Position numbers and translations under genes: made by a program. From positions 1 to 64,000 of the forward strand of contig JAHFPV010000005.1 in NCBI GenBank assembly GCA_023266575.1: a DNA stretch of 64,000 nucleotides. Reading direction: 5' to 3'. The notes beneath the pieces are model-generated. The model was not told where the DNA came from and ran no database searches. It saw only the letters and a list, made by a program, of their open reading frames with translations. Position 1 is the first letter of the stretch; each line of letters opens with the position of its first letter. The stretch comes from Sphingobium sp. (GTDB lineage: Bacteria > Pseudomonadota > Alphaproteobacteria > Sphingomonadales > Sphingomonadaceae). This document shows, piece by piece, positions 16,607 through 24,927 of this stretch.

Positions 16607-17169
16607 GCCGCGCCGTCCAGGGGAAAGAAGGCGCCATTGCTCCACAGGCCGACCCGCTCGGCCCCTTCATCCAGCGCCAGATTCATCAGCTCATAATAGA
16701 CGCTGCGCACGACCAGCGCCTCCAGCCCGGCGCGGACATGCAGATAGGGGTGCGGCCCGTCCGCCGTCTCGCGGATCAGCAGCGCATTGTCCGGCCCAGC
16801 CGCGATCAGGTCGCCGGTATTCAGCCTAAACGCCAGCGCCCGTTCGCGCCCTTCGCCCTCGCTCTTGAGTTCGACCGCCACGAACGGCGCATCCTCGACC
16901 GCGATGCTCAGCTTCTCGACCGGGGTGACCAGCACATAGCTGCCATCCGGCTCACGCCGCAATATGGTGGAAAACAGACGCACCATCGCCTCGCGCCCGA
17001 TCGGCGATCCCTGATGAAACCATGTGCCGTCGCGCGCGATCCGCATCTCGCTGTCGCCGCAATGGGCCGGGTTCCATTTCTCCACCGGCGGCAGTTTTTT
17101 TTCGGCAAGCAGACGCGCAATGTCGCTCAGCGACAGGTCGGCCAGGTCGGGTAATGGGTCCATCGGCAT
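16603..17169 (-). CDS. DUF1285 domain protein
   Basis: 188 residues matching DUF1285 in pattern: LPPVEKWNPAHCGDSEMRIA near residues 26-45, then DGTWFHQGSPIGREAMVRLF, then PYLHVRAGLEALVVRSVYYEL and the C-terminal LGLWSNGAFFPLG-like ending. No catalytic residues are known for the family; its structures suggest a ligand-binding or adaptor role. It is the first gene of an operon with the Nudix and cca genes, with 4-nt overlaps. Start ATG 17169 or 17163 are both possible. Confidence 0.88.
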   Translation of the reverse strand: MPMDPLPDLADLSLSDIARLLAEKKLPPVEKWNPAHCGDSEMRIARDGTWFHQGSPIGREAMVRLFSTILRREPDGSYVLVTPVEKLSIAVEDAPFVAVELKSEGEGRERALAFRLNTGDLIAAGPDNALLIRETADGPHPYLHVRAGLEALVVRSVYYELMNLALDEGAERVGLWSNGAFFPLDGAA

Positions 17170-17213
17170 GGCCTAGCAGATAGGATCGCTGCGCCCCGAT
17201 GGCAAAGGGGGAA

Positions 17214-17726
17214 TCAGGCGGTGACGCGAATATCGGGACCAAGCATCCCCGTGCCACCCACCGCGCGACCATCGACCGACAGCGCCAGCAAGCGCCTTTG
17301 CTCGACCGGGCCGGGCACGCGCCATCCGCCGGTATCATCGGCGCTAAAGCCCCAGAAACGGCCATAATATTCCGGGTCGCCGATCATCATCAGCGGCGCG
17401 GTCCCCTGCGCCTTTGCAGCCGCGACCACCGCGTCCATCATCGCCCGGCCATGGCCACCGCCCTGATGCGCCGGATCGACCGCCACCGGGCCGACCATGA
17501 TATAGGGCCGCTGCGTTCCGTCATCCTGCGTCAACGCCACCGGCCAGCTTTGCAGCGATCCGATCAACGCGCCGCCATCGTCCACCACCGCAAAGGACAG
17601 CGCAGGAATCCACGCCACCGTCCCGCGAATCAGGTAGGCCGTCCGTCCATGCCGGTCCGTGCCGAACGCATCGTCGAGCAGCCGCTCGATCGCGTCTGGC
17701 CGCTGGCTTTCAAGAGGGACAATCAT
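17214..17726 (-). CDS. GNAT-family N-acetyltransferase
   Basis: About 170 residues. The acetyl-CoA-binding motif A is clear: VGPVAVDPAHQGGGHGRAMM, followed by motif B with PLMMIGDPEYYGRFWGF, typical of the YhbS-like subgroup. N-terminal ALIGSLQSWPVAL supplies the beta-strands of the fold. The substrate is unknown. The start is uncertain: ATG 17726 gives a compact protein, while ATG 17750 adds eight residues; neither has a strong SD. The gene is divergent from folB and 45 bp beyond the DUF1285 start. Confidence 0.85.
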   Translation of the reverse strand: MIVPLESQRPDAIERLLDDAFGTDRHGRTAYLIRGTVAWIPALSFAVVDDGGALIGSLQSWPVALTQDDGTQRPYIMVGPVAVDPAHQGGGHGRAMMDAVVAAAKAQGTAPLMMIGDPEYYGRFWGFSADDTGGWRVPGPVEQRRLLALSVDGRAVGGTGMLGPDIRVTA

Positions 17727-17860
17727 AGACACGTCTTGCCGATCCGCCATCAATGGCGCATGGACCGCGCCGGGAGCGGCGGGCTTTACCGCCCGCATCG
17801 CAAAATGAAAGACTAAACTGGCCCCGCCTGACAGCAGGAAAGGGCCGGATATGGCGGGCC

Positions 17861-18244
17861 ATGCAGACTGGATTTGACGATTTTTTGACGCTGGAGGTCA
17901 ATAACCTCCATGTCGATGTGCTGACCGGCATTTATTCGGAGGAGACCCATCTCCCCCAGCCGCTGCGCATCTCCATCCGCGCGCGGTTGACGATCGCGGA
18001 TCATTATGATCCCGACACGCCGTTGACGCAGTCCAAAAATTATATGGACCTCAAACATGCGGCCTCGACCGCCTTGCCCGATGGCGTCCATTTCACCCTG
18101 ATCGAAGCGGTGGCCGACCATATCATCGACACTATCTTCCTTCAGGGCGACAATGTGACCCATGTCGAAGTGAAGATCGTCAAACTGGCCCTGTCCGAAC
18201 GTGGCGAGGACATCGGCATCACGCTTGGCCGCAGCCGGAAATAA
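17861..18244 (+). CDS. folB: Dihydroneopterin aldolase family protein
   Basis: A 127-residue tunnelling-fold protein of the FolB family: LEVNNLHVDVLTGIYSEE at the start, SKNYMDLKHA in place of the usual VNY segment, then LIEAVADHIIDTIF containing the conserved glutamate, and the C-terminal HVEVKIVKLAL. FolB cleaves dihydroneopterin to 6-hydroxymethyl-dihydropterin in folate synthesis; epimerase or promiscuous activity is possible. I chose ATG 17861; an in-frame extension to 17753 overlaps the GNAT start and looks non-coding. folP and folK are not nearby. Confidence 0.85.
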   Translation: MQTGFDDFLTLEVNNLHVDVLTGIYSEETHLPQPLRISIRARLTIADHYDPDTPLTQSKNYMDLKHAASTALPDGVHFTLIEAVADHIIDTIFLQGDNVTHVEVKIVKLALSERGEDIGITLGRSRK

Positions 18245-18266
18245 CGGCTCCAAATGACGGAATGTG

Positions 18267-18326
18267 CTCCCGCGAAGGCGGGAGTCCAGTTCCGGGGCTT
18301 CAACTAGGCTCCCGCCTTCGCGGGAG
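18267..18326. repeat. Inverted pair of CTCCCGCGAAGGCGGGAG hairpins
   Basis: CTCCCGCGAAGGCGGGAG at 18267-18284 and its mirror CTCCCGCCTTCGCGGGAG at 18309-18326 are each palindromic and also pair with each other. The element separates the convergent folB and oxygenase genes and may terminate transcription both ways. Related copies lie at 46633-46720 and 60337-60402. Confidence 0.8.
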
Positions 18327-18334
18327 CGGGCAAT

Positions 18335-19282
18335 TCACCCCTTCTTGATCAGCCCGATCTCGATCAGCCGCTCGGTCAGATAGTCATGCGCGCTGATTGG
18401 CGGGTCGCGGCGCGGATTGGCGTCGCTCACACATTGCGGCAGCGCGTCGATCATCACGTCGGGGCGCAGGTGCAGGAAGAAGGGCATCGAATAGCGCGAA
18501 TGGCCGCGTCGCTCCGGCGGCGGATTGACCACGCGGTGGCTGGTCGACGGCAGCATATGGTTCGTCAGCCGCTGGAGCATGTCGCCGACATTGATCGCCA
18601 GCGCGCCGGGCGGCGGCACCACCGGCAGCCAGTTGCCGTTGCGGTCTTTGAGTTCCAGCCCGCCTTCCTCGGCCCCCAGCAACAGGGTGATGAGGTTGAT
18701 ATCCTCATGCGCGCCCGCGCGGATGCCCGGCGCTTCCGGCGATACCGGGGGATAATGGAGCAATCGCAGGATCGAATTGCCCCGGTCGATCGGCCCGTCG
18801 AACCAGCGTTCCTCCAGCCCCAGATAGAGCGCGATCGCCGACAGCAATTCCGCGCCGACCCGGTCGAACTCGGCATAGAGTTTGGAAAAGACGGGGTGGA
18901 ATGCGGGCAATTCTTCGGGCCAGACATTGGGCGGCATCGTCTCGGCCAGCGGATCGCCCGGCGGCAGATCGCGCCCGACATGCCAAAATTCCTTCAGATC
19001 ATTTTCGCTCGCGCCCTTGGCGATTTCGGTGCCGAACGCGGTATAGCCGCGCTGTCCGCCATTATATTTGGCATCATAGGCGCGCTTGGTGGCTTCAGGC
19101 AGGGCGAAAAAGTCGCGGGCCAGCGTCCATCCCGCATCAATCAGCGCCGGGTCCATGCCATGATCGCGCACCATCGCGAAGCCGAATCGCTGGAAGGATT
19201 CGCCAAATCCTTGCGCGAAATCCGCCTTGCTCAACTCCGCCATCGACAGGACGGGCACCTGATCCAGCACCGATTGCGACAC
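18335..19282 (-). CDS. Isopenicillin-N-synthase-family 2OG-Fe(II) oxygenase
   Basis: A 315-residue double-stranded beta-helix dioxygenase with the N-terminal DIOX_N domain (VPVLSMAEL, FGFAMVRDHG). The iron triad is visible: HED in GAHEDINLITLLL and the distal histidine in TSHRVVNPPPERR, with RYSMPFF as the 2-oxoglutarate-binding RxS. I chose a GTG start at 19282 because GGAGAA lies 7 nt upstream and the DIOX_N domain would otherwise be truncated; the next ATG is internal to it. Substrate unknown. It is divergent from the EVE gene. Confidence 0.9.
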   Translation of the reverse strand: MSQSVLDQVPVLSMAELSKADFAQGFGESFQRFGFAMVRDHGMDPALIDAGWTLARDFFALPEATKRAYDAKYNGGQRGYTAFGTEIAKGASENDLKEFWHVGRDLPPGDPLAETMPPNVWPEELPAFHPVFSKLYAEFDRVGAELLSAIALYLGLEERWFDGPIDRGNSILRLLHYPPVSPEAPGIRAGAHEDINLITLLLGAEEGGLELKDRNGNWLPVVPPPGALAINVGDMLQRLTNHMLPSTSHRVVNPPPERRGHSRYSMPFFLHLRPDVMIDALPQCVSDANPRRDPPISAHDYLTERLIEIGLIKKG

Positions 19283-19399
19283 TTTATACTTCTCCGAAAA
19301 TATGGGTCCGAAAACTCTGGGGCAGGGGGCGCAACATAAGGAACGCGCACCGATATTCCCATCCTTGATCGCGGCGAAGCGGTGATGCAAGGAGGCAAA

Positions 19400-19807
19400 A
19401 TGAACTATTGGCTGATGAAATCGGAACCCGACGTTTTTTCCTATGACGACCTGGTCGCCAAGGGGAAGGCGGAATGGGACGGCGTGCGCAATCACACCGC
19501 GCAGATCAATATGAAGGCGATGCGCCGGGGCGACCTGGCGCTCTTCTACCACAGCAATATCGGGGTAGAGGCCGTGGGCATCATGGAAATTGTCGAGGAA
19601 GCAGCCCCCGACAGTACGGACGAGAGCGGCAAATGGATCGCTGTCCATGTCCACGCCCGCGAAAAGCTCGCCAAACCGGTCACGCTCAAGACGATGAAGG
19701 CCGATCCGGCGCTGGTTGGCATGGTCATGCTGCGCCAATCACGCCTGTCCGTGTCACCGGTGTCAAAGGCCGAGTTCGATCATATTGTTGCACTATCAAA
19801 GGCTTAA
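19400..19807 (+). CDS. EVE domain protein (thymocyte nuclear protein 1-like)
   Basis: 135 residues: MNYWLMKSEPDVFSYDDL, WDGVRNHTAQINMKAM, GDLALFYHSN and GIMEI are the classic blocks of this PUA-related family. EVE domains bind modified bases in DNA or RNA; some serve in restriction of modified DNA. The start is decided by AAGGAGG at 19389-19395, 4 nt before ATG 19400. It stands alone, divergent from the oxygenase, with no restriction partner nearby. Confidence 0.93.
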   Translation: MNYWLMKSEPDVFSYDDLVAKGKAEWDGVRNHTAQINMKAMRRGDLALFYHSNIGVEAVGIMEIVEEAAPDSTDESGKWIAVHVHAREKLAKPVTLKTMKADPALVGMVMLRQSRLSVSPVSKAEFDHIVALSKA

Positions 19808-19953
19808 GGCGTCAGAATCGTTCCGGTTGCGTTCTGCGCAACTGTTCCGGCGCTTTTTGCGATTGTCGCTTTGCTGCGCTGCGACATAGAAGCGCCTCAA
19901 CAGAATAAGAATATTACAGAGGTGTTTGATCGGCATTCACAAGGAGTTTACCC

Positions 19954-20241
19954 ATGCGAATGCTGTCCAAGTTTGTTGCCGCCAGCGCCCTTGGCGCTTT
20001 TGTTGCCCTCGTTGCCCCTGCCCAGGCTGAAGAAGCCGCCAAGCAGCGCTTCACCCACGAAGGCTATACCTACGTCTATGACGTCAAGGATACCAAGTCC
20101 GGCAAGGTCATTTCTGGCCGTCGTTTCCCCGATGCGGTTGCCTTCAACCTCTCGGTCAAAGACGGCAAGGTTTCGGGCGTTTCCGGCGGCCAGCAGGTCA
20201 CGTTCAAGGTTGACGAAGCGCGCGGCGCTGCCTCGAACTGA
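19954..20241 (+). CDS. Small exported protein (95 aa), unknown function
   Basis: A clear Sec signal peptide (MRMLSKFVAASALGAFVALV, cleavage after APAQA at about 25) precedes a mature domain of 70 residues with alternating strands (FTHEGYTYVYDVKDTKSGKV, then VAFNLSVKDGKVSGVSGGQQ). Pattern suggests a small beta-rich periplasmic protein. AAGGAG lies upstream of ATG 19954. It faces another small exported protein across a shared terminator at 20264-20298. Function not known to me. Confidence 0.85.
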   Translation: MRMLSKFVAASALGAFVALVAPAQAEEAAKQRFTHEGYTYVYDVKDTKSGKVISGRRFPDAVAFNLSVKDGKVSGVSGGQQVTFKVDEARGAASN

Positions 20242-20263
20242 GCGTCACGCCTTTTGAGCCACT

Positions 20264-20298
20264 AAAAAAGGCCGCTTCCGACGCGAAGCGGCCTTTTT
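20264..20298. terminator. Bidirectional intrinsic terminator
   Basis: AAAAAGGCCGCTTC-cgacgc-GAAGCGGCCTTTTT: a perfect 14-bp stem with a 6-nt loop, A-tract on one side and T-tract on the other. It sits between two convergent small genes and should stop both. Confidence 0.93.
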
Positions 20299-20309
20299 GT
20301 TGGGCCGGG

Positions 20310-20612
20310 TTAGCGGCAGCGACGCTTGCTGTCGACTTCCTTGCCGAGCAGACCGCCGCCAACGGCACCCAGGATCGTACCGGTCGTGCGTTCGCCGCGC
20401 GTATCGATCGCCCGGCCCAGCAGCGCGCCACCGGCGGCACCGACGATCAGGCCGGTCGTGCCATTGGACTTGCGGCAATAGGTCCGGCCATCGCGACCGC
20501 GCCATTCCTTGTAACGATAATCCTTGCGCGCCTGTGCGCCATCGGTCGGCACGGCCATGGACAGCGGAACGGCCAGCGAGACGGCGGCCAGGGCGAGTAG
20601 GGCTTTACGCAT
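20310..20612 (-). CDS. Glycine-zipper 2TM domain exported protein
   Basis: 100 residues with a Sec signal peptide (MRKALLALAAVSLAVPLSMA). The mature part has a short basic-aromatic stretch (KDYRYKEWRGRDGRTYCRKS) and two glycine-zipper helices (GLIVGAAGGALLGRAIDT and GTILGAVGGGLLGKEVDS), the Rick_17kDa/glycine-zipper pattern. Such proteins associate with the envelope. Start ATG 20612 has GGAGATA directly upstream. An ATG at 20675 would disrupt the signal peptide. Confidence 0.88.
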   Translation of the reverse strand: MRKALLALAAVSLAVPLSMAVPTDGAQARKDYRYKEWRGRDGRTYCRKSNGTTGLIVGAAGGALLGRAIDTRGERTTGTILGAVGGGLLGKEVDSKRRCR

Positions 20613-20831
20613 GAGTATCTCCTCCATTTGCGTTGATTTGACGCTTGAACCCCTGCACTTTGGCTGAGGTTGCATGAACCTGTCACAACGAGATAAGTCT
20701 TTGTTTATAATCGACTAAATTTTGAGGCGAACGGACGCCCGGCAGGGACGAACGGGTGATGCAAGCCGGAGTGGGGATGTTCATCCTTGCGCAGTCGGGC
20801 TGGAATGCATCCCCTGACAGACGCAGAAAAG

Positions 20832-20840
20832 TTATCCACA
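20832..20840 (+). promoter_or_regulatory. Consensus DnaA box (single)
   Basis: TTATCCACA exactly matches the DnaA-box consensus. It is the only one I see in this gene-free region, so it is more likely a DnaA regulatory or titration site, or chance, than a replication origin. Confidence 0.3.
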
Positions 20841-21234
20841 GCTTTATGACAGTTCTGATACGCGCCACTGCCGATTCCGCTTTGCGCGACTCGCTTTTGG
20901 TGAGAGCATCCCTCTATCGGAACAGTAGGAAACGGAGCGATCCATTTCCAGAAATCCCTGGTAAAACAGGAATTTAATGCTGTTCTGAAGGTTCGCTGGA
21001 AGGCGTCGTTCGCAAGGGCGACATCAACCAACGGATCGGTCCAAAGGAACGCTGCCGGGTACGCGCGAAAGTGAACGTCGGGCATCGGATATTGGAGGAC
21101 CAGAGCCGGATTGGCTGTCCTTGGCCCGATCCGGAGCAGTCCTTGGCAAACAGCCTTTCAGGCGCGCGCCAGGACAACGTCGGGCCGATGATCGCCTCTC
21201 GCCAGAGAAGCGGATCGCATGACCCGACGGCAGT

Positions 21235-21265
21235 GGGGACCGACAGCAATGTCGGCCCCCATTTT
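21235..21265 (+). terminator. Intrinsic terminator with GNRA loop
   Basis: GGGGACCGACA-gcaa-TGTCGGCCCCC forms a ten-pair stem with a single A-C mismatch and a GCAA tetraloop, followed by ATTTT. No protein gene ends here on the plus strand, so it implies an upstream non-coding transcript. Confidence 0.65.
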
Positions 21266-21313
21266 GCGTTTGGGGCTTGGCGCTGAACGCATCGTGGGGG
21301 GAATCGCGCTAAC

Positions 21314-21388
21314 TGGTGCCGGATGCAGGATTTGAACCCGCGACCTTCGGTTTACAAAACCGCTGCACTACCACTGTGCTAATCCGGC
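21314..21388 (-). tRNA. tRNA-Thr (anticodon TGT)
   Basis: Full cloverleaf on the minus strand: acceptor GCCGGAT/ATCCGGC, D-arm GCAC...GTGC, anticodon loop TTTGTAA giving TGT, T-arm GCGGGTTCAAATCCTGC, discriminator A and encoded CCA. Length 75 nt. Confidence 0.97.
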
Positions 21389-21416
21389 GCACCAGTCAGG
21401 CGACACGCCCTTACTA

Positions 21417-22274
21417 TCAGATGACGCCGAACGTCCAGCCCTCCGTTGCAGCAATTTGTCGATCGAGCGGGGCTGGCGTCCACAGCGCATCCTGCCCCGC
21501 TACCGCCCGCATCCACGCCGCCGTCACAATCGCGTCCGCACCATGATCGTCCGGCATTGCGCCCTCATGCCGCTCCGACCCGATTCTCTCCAGCGCATTA
21601 TTGAGCGCCACAGAATCGCGCATCTTGGCGCGTCCCTTCGCCCGTCCGGCCGCTGACGCGGCAAGGCTGGTATAGATTTCCACGATCAGCGACCCGTGCG
21701 CGGGCAAAGGATCGAACGGCCATACCGGCACATCGCCCCGCACCCGGTGCAGCAATCGCATCCCGGCAAAGCTCGCCTTGGCCACCTGCGCCGCGCCGAT
21801 CGCGTCATAGACGGTGGATGGTTTGCCCCCGCCACCCGCCAGATAATGCGCCTCGCACGCGCGATTATGCATATAGTCGGCCTTCACCCCGTCCGCCTTG
21901 CCGAAATAGAAATGCCGCCGGTGCGCCACCTCCAGCAGGCTCGCCGCGCCCAGATCCGCATCCTCGCAAACCGCATCGACATAGGCCCAGAAGTCCGGCC
22001 CATTGTCCGGCACGGCGTCACCCGGCAGATAGCCACCCCGCGCCACAAAGGGCGGCGCAAAGCTGAAATCGAACCCGAACAGGGTAGGGGCCTCGCCCGC
22101 TACTCCCACCAGCCAATCGGCCACGCCCGTCCGCGACCAGACTCCGTCCGGTGCCTCCACCAGCCGCGGCACCGCGCACCCCACCTCGCACAAAGCGACC
22201 GCAATCCCCTTATGCCGCGCGCCCTTCGCCCCGGACCAGTCGATCGCGGCAAAGCGCGTGAAGCCGGGCGTCAC
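21417..22274 (-). CDS. DUF429-like predicted RNase H-fold protein
   Basis: 285 residues. The opening FAAIDWSGAKGARHKGIAVALCEV, the internal FGFDFSFAPPF and the late DDHGADAIVTAAWM carry acidic residues at the places expected for an RNase H-like fold, as in DUF429 proteins; a resolvase or nuclease role is unproven. I chose GTG 22274, whose GTGA overlaps the rarA stop, so it is translationally coupled to rarA. An ATG at 22307 would lie inside rarA. Coupling to RarA hints at a DNA-repair link but is only context. Confidence 0.7.
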   Translation of the reverse strand: MTPGFTRFAAIDWSGAKGARHKGIAVALCEVGCAVPRLVEAPDGVWSRTGVADWLVGVAGEAPTLFGFDFSFAPPFVARGGYLPGDAVPDNGPDFWAYVDAVCEDADLGAASLLEVAHRRHFYFGKADGVKADYMHNRACEAHYLAGGGGKPSTVYDAIGAAQVAKASFAGMRLLHRVRGDVPVWPFDPLPAHGSLIVEIYTSLAASAAGRAKGRAKMRDSVALNNALERIGSERHEGAMPDDHGADAIVTAAWMRAVAGQDALWTPAPLDRQIAATEGWTFGVI

Positions 22275-23593
22275 CCTGCGCCGCGCTCCGCCCGCAACCG
22301 CTGCCAATAGGCGATCCGCTCGGCGATCCGCGCTTCATAGCCCCGGTCGGTCGGCGCATAGAAAGTTTGCGGCGTCATCTCGTCCGGCCAGTAATTTGCG
22401 CCGGAAAAGCCGTCCGCCACGTCATGGTCATATTGATAGCCTTTGCCATAGCCGACATCCTTCATCAGCTTGGTCGGCGCGTTCAGGATGTTTTGCGGCG
22501 GCATCAGCGATCCGGTGTCGCGCGCCGATTTGAACGACGCCTTCATCGCCATATAGGCCGCGTTGGATTTGGGCGCGGTCGCGCAATAGAGGCAGGCCTG
22601 CACGATCGCCACTTCGCCTTCGGGACTGCCCAGAAAGTCGTAAGCCTCCTTGGCCGCCAGACACTGGACCAGCGCCTGCGGATCGGCGAGGCCAATATCC
22701 TCGGCGGCAAAGCGCACCAGCCGCCGCAGCACATAAAGCGGCTGTTCGCCCGCCACCAGCATCCGCGCCATATAATAAAGCGCAGCCTGCGGGTCCGACC
22801 CGCGCAGCGACTTATGCAGCGCGGAAATGAGGTTGTAATGCCCCTCTCGATCCTTGTCATACACCGCGACCCGGCGGTGGAGCAGGGCGGACAGCCCGGC
22901 CGGATCGAGCGGCTCTGCTATGTCGATTGCATAGAGCGTCTCGACCTGATTGAGCAAAAAGCGCCCGTCGCCATCCGCACTCGCCACCAGCGCCTCGCGC
23001 GCGTCTGCATCCAGCGGCAGGGGACGCCCCGTCACGGCCACGGCCCGGTCCAGCAATTGCTCCAGCGCCGCCGCATCCAGCCGCCGCAGGATCAACACCT
23101 GCGCCCGCGACAGCAGGGCCGCGTTCAGCTCGAAACTCGGATTTTCGGTGGTCGCACCCACCAGCGTCACAGTGCCATTTTCAACGAAGGGCAGAAATCC
23201 GTCCTGCTGCGCCCGGTTGAAGCGATGGATTTCGTCCACGAACAACAGGGTCTTGTCGCCGCGACGGCCATGCTCCTTGGCCGCGGAAAAGACTTTCTTC
23301 AGGTCCGCAACGCCGGAAAATACTGCCGAAATCGGCTCAAACCGCATCCCTACCGCATCGGCCAAAAGGCGCGCTGTCGTGGTTTTTCCAGTGCCCGGCG
23401 GTCCCCACAGGATGATGGAGGATAGTCGCCCCGCCGCCACCATCCGCCCGATCGCCCCCTCCGGCCCGGTCAGATGCTCCTGCCCGACCACCTCCGCCAG
23501 CGTGCGCGGACGCAAACGGTCGGCCAGCGGCGCAGTATCGCTGACGGCATCAGCGCCGGTCAGGGCATCATCGGAAGCGAAAAGATCGGCCAT
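22271..23593 (-). CDS. rarA: Replication-associated recombination protein A (RarA/MgsA AAA+ ATPase)
   Basis: 440-residue clamp-loader-like AAA+ ATPase that acts at stalled replication forks. Walker A GPPGTGKT at 64-71, Walker B LLFVDEIHRF, sensor 1 GATTENPSFELN, and the family-specific C-terminal tetramerisation region with PPQNILNAPTKLMK and FSGANYWPDEM. Start ATG 23593 is followed by the usual short linker and SDTAPLADRLRPRTL. The downstream DUF429-like gene overlaps by 4 nt. Confidence 0.96.
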   Translation of the reverse strand: MADLFASDDALTGADAVSDTAPLADRLRPRTLAEVVGQEHLTGPEGAIGRMVAAGRLSSIILWGPPGTGKTTTARLLADAVGMRFEPISAVFSGVADLKKVFSAAKEHGRRGDKTLLFVDEIHRFNRAQQDGFLPFVENGTVTLVGATTENPSFELNAALLSRAQVLILRRLDAAALEQLLDRAVAVTGRPLPLDADAREALVASADGDGRFLLNQVETLYAIDIAEPLDPAGLSALLHRRVAVYDKDREGHYNLISALHKSLRGSDPQAALYYMARMLVAGEQPLYVLRRLVRFAAEDIGLADPQALVQCLAAKEAYDFLGSPEGEVAIVQACLYCATAPKSNAAYMAMKASFKSARDTGSLMPPQNILNAPTKLMKDVGYGKGYQYDHDVADGFSGANYWPDEMTPQTFYAPTDRGYEARIAERIAYWQRLRAERGAG

Positions 23594-23621
23594 GCCTGGT
23601 GATATAGGGATGAATGCGCGC

Positions 23622-24800
23622 TCAGGGAACCGGGCTGGATCGCGGCATCATGCCCTGCTCACGCTGGCGGATGATCCGCAAATAGGTATCGACCAGCGCC
23701 TGATTGACCTGATCCCAACCATTGCGCTCCGCCCGCGTCTGCGCCGCTGCGCCCGCCTGTCCGCGCGCATCGCAGTCCAGGCAATAATCCTGCAAGGCAT
23801 CGGCAAAGGCTCCGATCGCGCCGGGGCGGATCAGCCGCCCGGTCACCCGGTCGCTCAGCAGGCTTTCGCTGCCTGTCGCACGCGCCGCAACAGTCGGCAC
23901 GCCGCACGCCATCGCCTCCAGCGTGACATTGCCGAACGTCTCGGTCACGGACGGGTTGAACAGCATATCCATGCTGGCGACCGCGCGGCCCAGATCATGC
24001 CCCTGCTGGAAACCGGTGAAGATCGCGCCGGGCAGGCGGTTCTGGAACCATTCGCGCGCCGGGCCTTCGCCCACCACCAGCACCTTGTGCGCCACCTGGC
24101 GCGTCGCAAGCTGGTCGATCGTGTCGGAAAATACGTCCAGCCCCTTTTCCATCACCAGCCGACCGATAAAGCCGATGGCGGGCATGTCATCGCTGATGCC
24201 GATGGACCGACGCCAATCGAGATCGCGCCGGCCCGGATTGAAAATCTCCCGGTCTATGCCGCGCGTCCAGATACCGACATCATAGCTCATCCGCTGTTCG
24301 CGCAGCAGTTGCGCCATCGATTCGGACGGGGCGACGATGGCGTCGCAGCGGCGATAGAAGCGGCGCAATATCCCCTCGATCACCGGCTCCAGAAACGCCA
24401 GGCCGTAGTAACGCGGGTAAGTCTCGAACCGCGTATGCACCGATGCGACCGTCGGCAAACCGTTCTGCCGCGCCCAGCTGAGCGCACGATGGCCCAGCGG
24501 ATCGGGGCTGGACAGGTGGATCAGATTGGGCGCGAACGCCTTGAGATCGCGGCGAACCCTGGCCGACATCGCATAGGGAATCCGATATTCCTTGCGGCCG
24601 GGCACCGGCACGGACGGCGTGCTGATCAGGTCGCCTGCGGGCGCGAAGGCCGGCGTATCGGTGGTGGGCGAATAGACCCGCACCGCCGCGCCCTGCCGCA
24701 GCAAATAGCCGACAAAGCGATTGAGCGCCTGATTGGCCCCATCGCGCACATAATTATAATTGCCGCTGAACAGGGCAATGCGAAGGCCGCTAGCATCCAT
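23622..24800 (-). CDS. GT4-family glycosyltransferase
   Basis: 392 residues, GT-B fold. The N-terminal acceptor domain begins IALFSGNYNYVRDGANQALN; the donor domain has IGFIGRLVMEKGLDVF, VVGEGP and the EX7E motif in SVTETFGNVTLEAMACGVP. The pattern resembles glycolipid alpha-glycosyltransferases of the SqdX/MgtA/DgdA kind, which use UDP- or GDP-sugars at the inner membrane, but the acceptor is unknown. Start ATG 24800 is preferred over 24836. It lies just upstream of rarA on the same strand. Confidence 0.88.
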   Translation of the reverse strand: MDASGLRIALFSGNYNYVRDGANQALNRFVGYLLRQGAAVRVYSPTTDTPAFAPAGDLISTPSVPVPGRKEYRIPYAMSARVRRDLKAFAPNLIHLSSPDPLGHRALSWARQNGLPTVASVHTRFETYPRYYGLAFLEPVIEGILRRFYRRCDAIVAPSESMAQLLREQRMSYDVGIWTRGIDREIFNPGRRDLDWRRSIGISDDMPAIGFIGRLVMEKGLDVFSDTIDQLATRQVAHKVLVVGEGPAREWFQNRLPGAIFTGFQQGHDLGRAVASMDMLFNPSVTETFGNVTLEAMACGVPTVAARATGSESLLSDRVTGRLIRPGAIGAFADALQDYCLDCDARGQAGAAAQTRAERNGWDQVNQALVDTYLRIIRQREQGMMPRSSPVP

Positions 24801-24927
24801 CGCAGCCCCCTTAGCCCAAGAAATGTGAAAACCCAAGGGAACCGGGTAAGCCTTTGGGAATTATGCCCTTAGTTAGGATTGGGACACCGGCTGACGCGGT
24901 TGCGCCCAAGGGAGAGAGGATGCCCCG

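Larger units (their letters stand above)
20613..21313. other. 700-bp stretch without a protein gene; possible ncRNA
   Basis: No frame here has a convincing start, composition or homology. It holds the upstream region of the glycine-zipper gene, an AT-rich patch (20700-20730), a perfect DnaA-box 9-mer at 20832, a GC-rich structured part from about 21000 with internal complementary segments (CCGGAT...ATCCGG, 21100-21137), and a GNRA-loop terminator at 21235-21265. A small RNA transcribed rightward and ending at that hairpin is the best explanation I can offer. Confidence 0.4.

Noticed and set aside
20700-21300. Chromosomal replication origin
   Set aside because: Only one DnaA box was seen, with no cluster and no typical origin-flanking genes such as dnaA, hemE or parAB nearby.
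21316-21546. Plus-strand frame with DAGFEPATFGLQNRCTTT
   Set aside because: Antisense translation of tRNA-Thr, a common annotation artefact.
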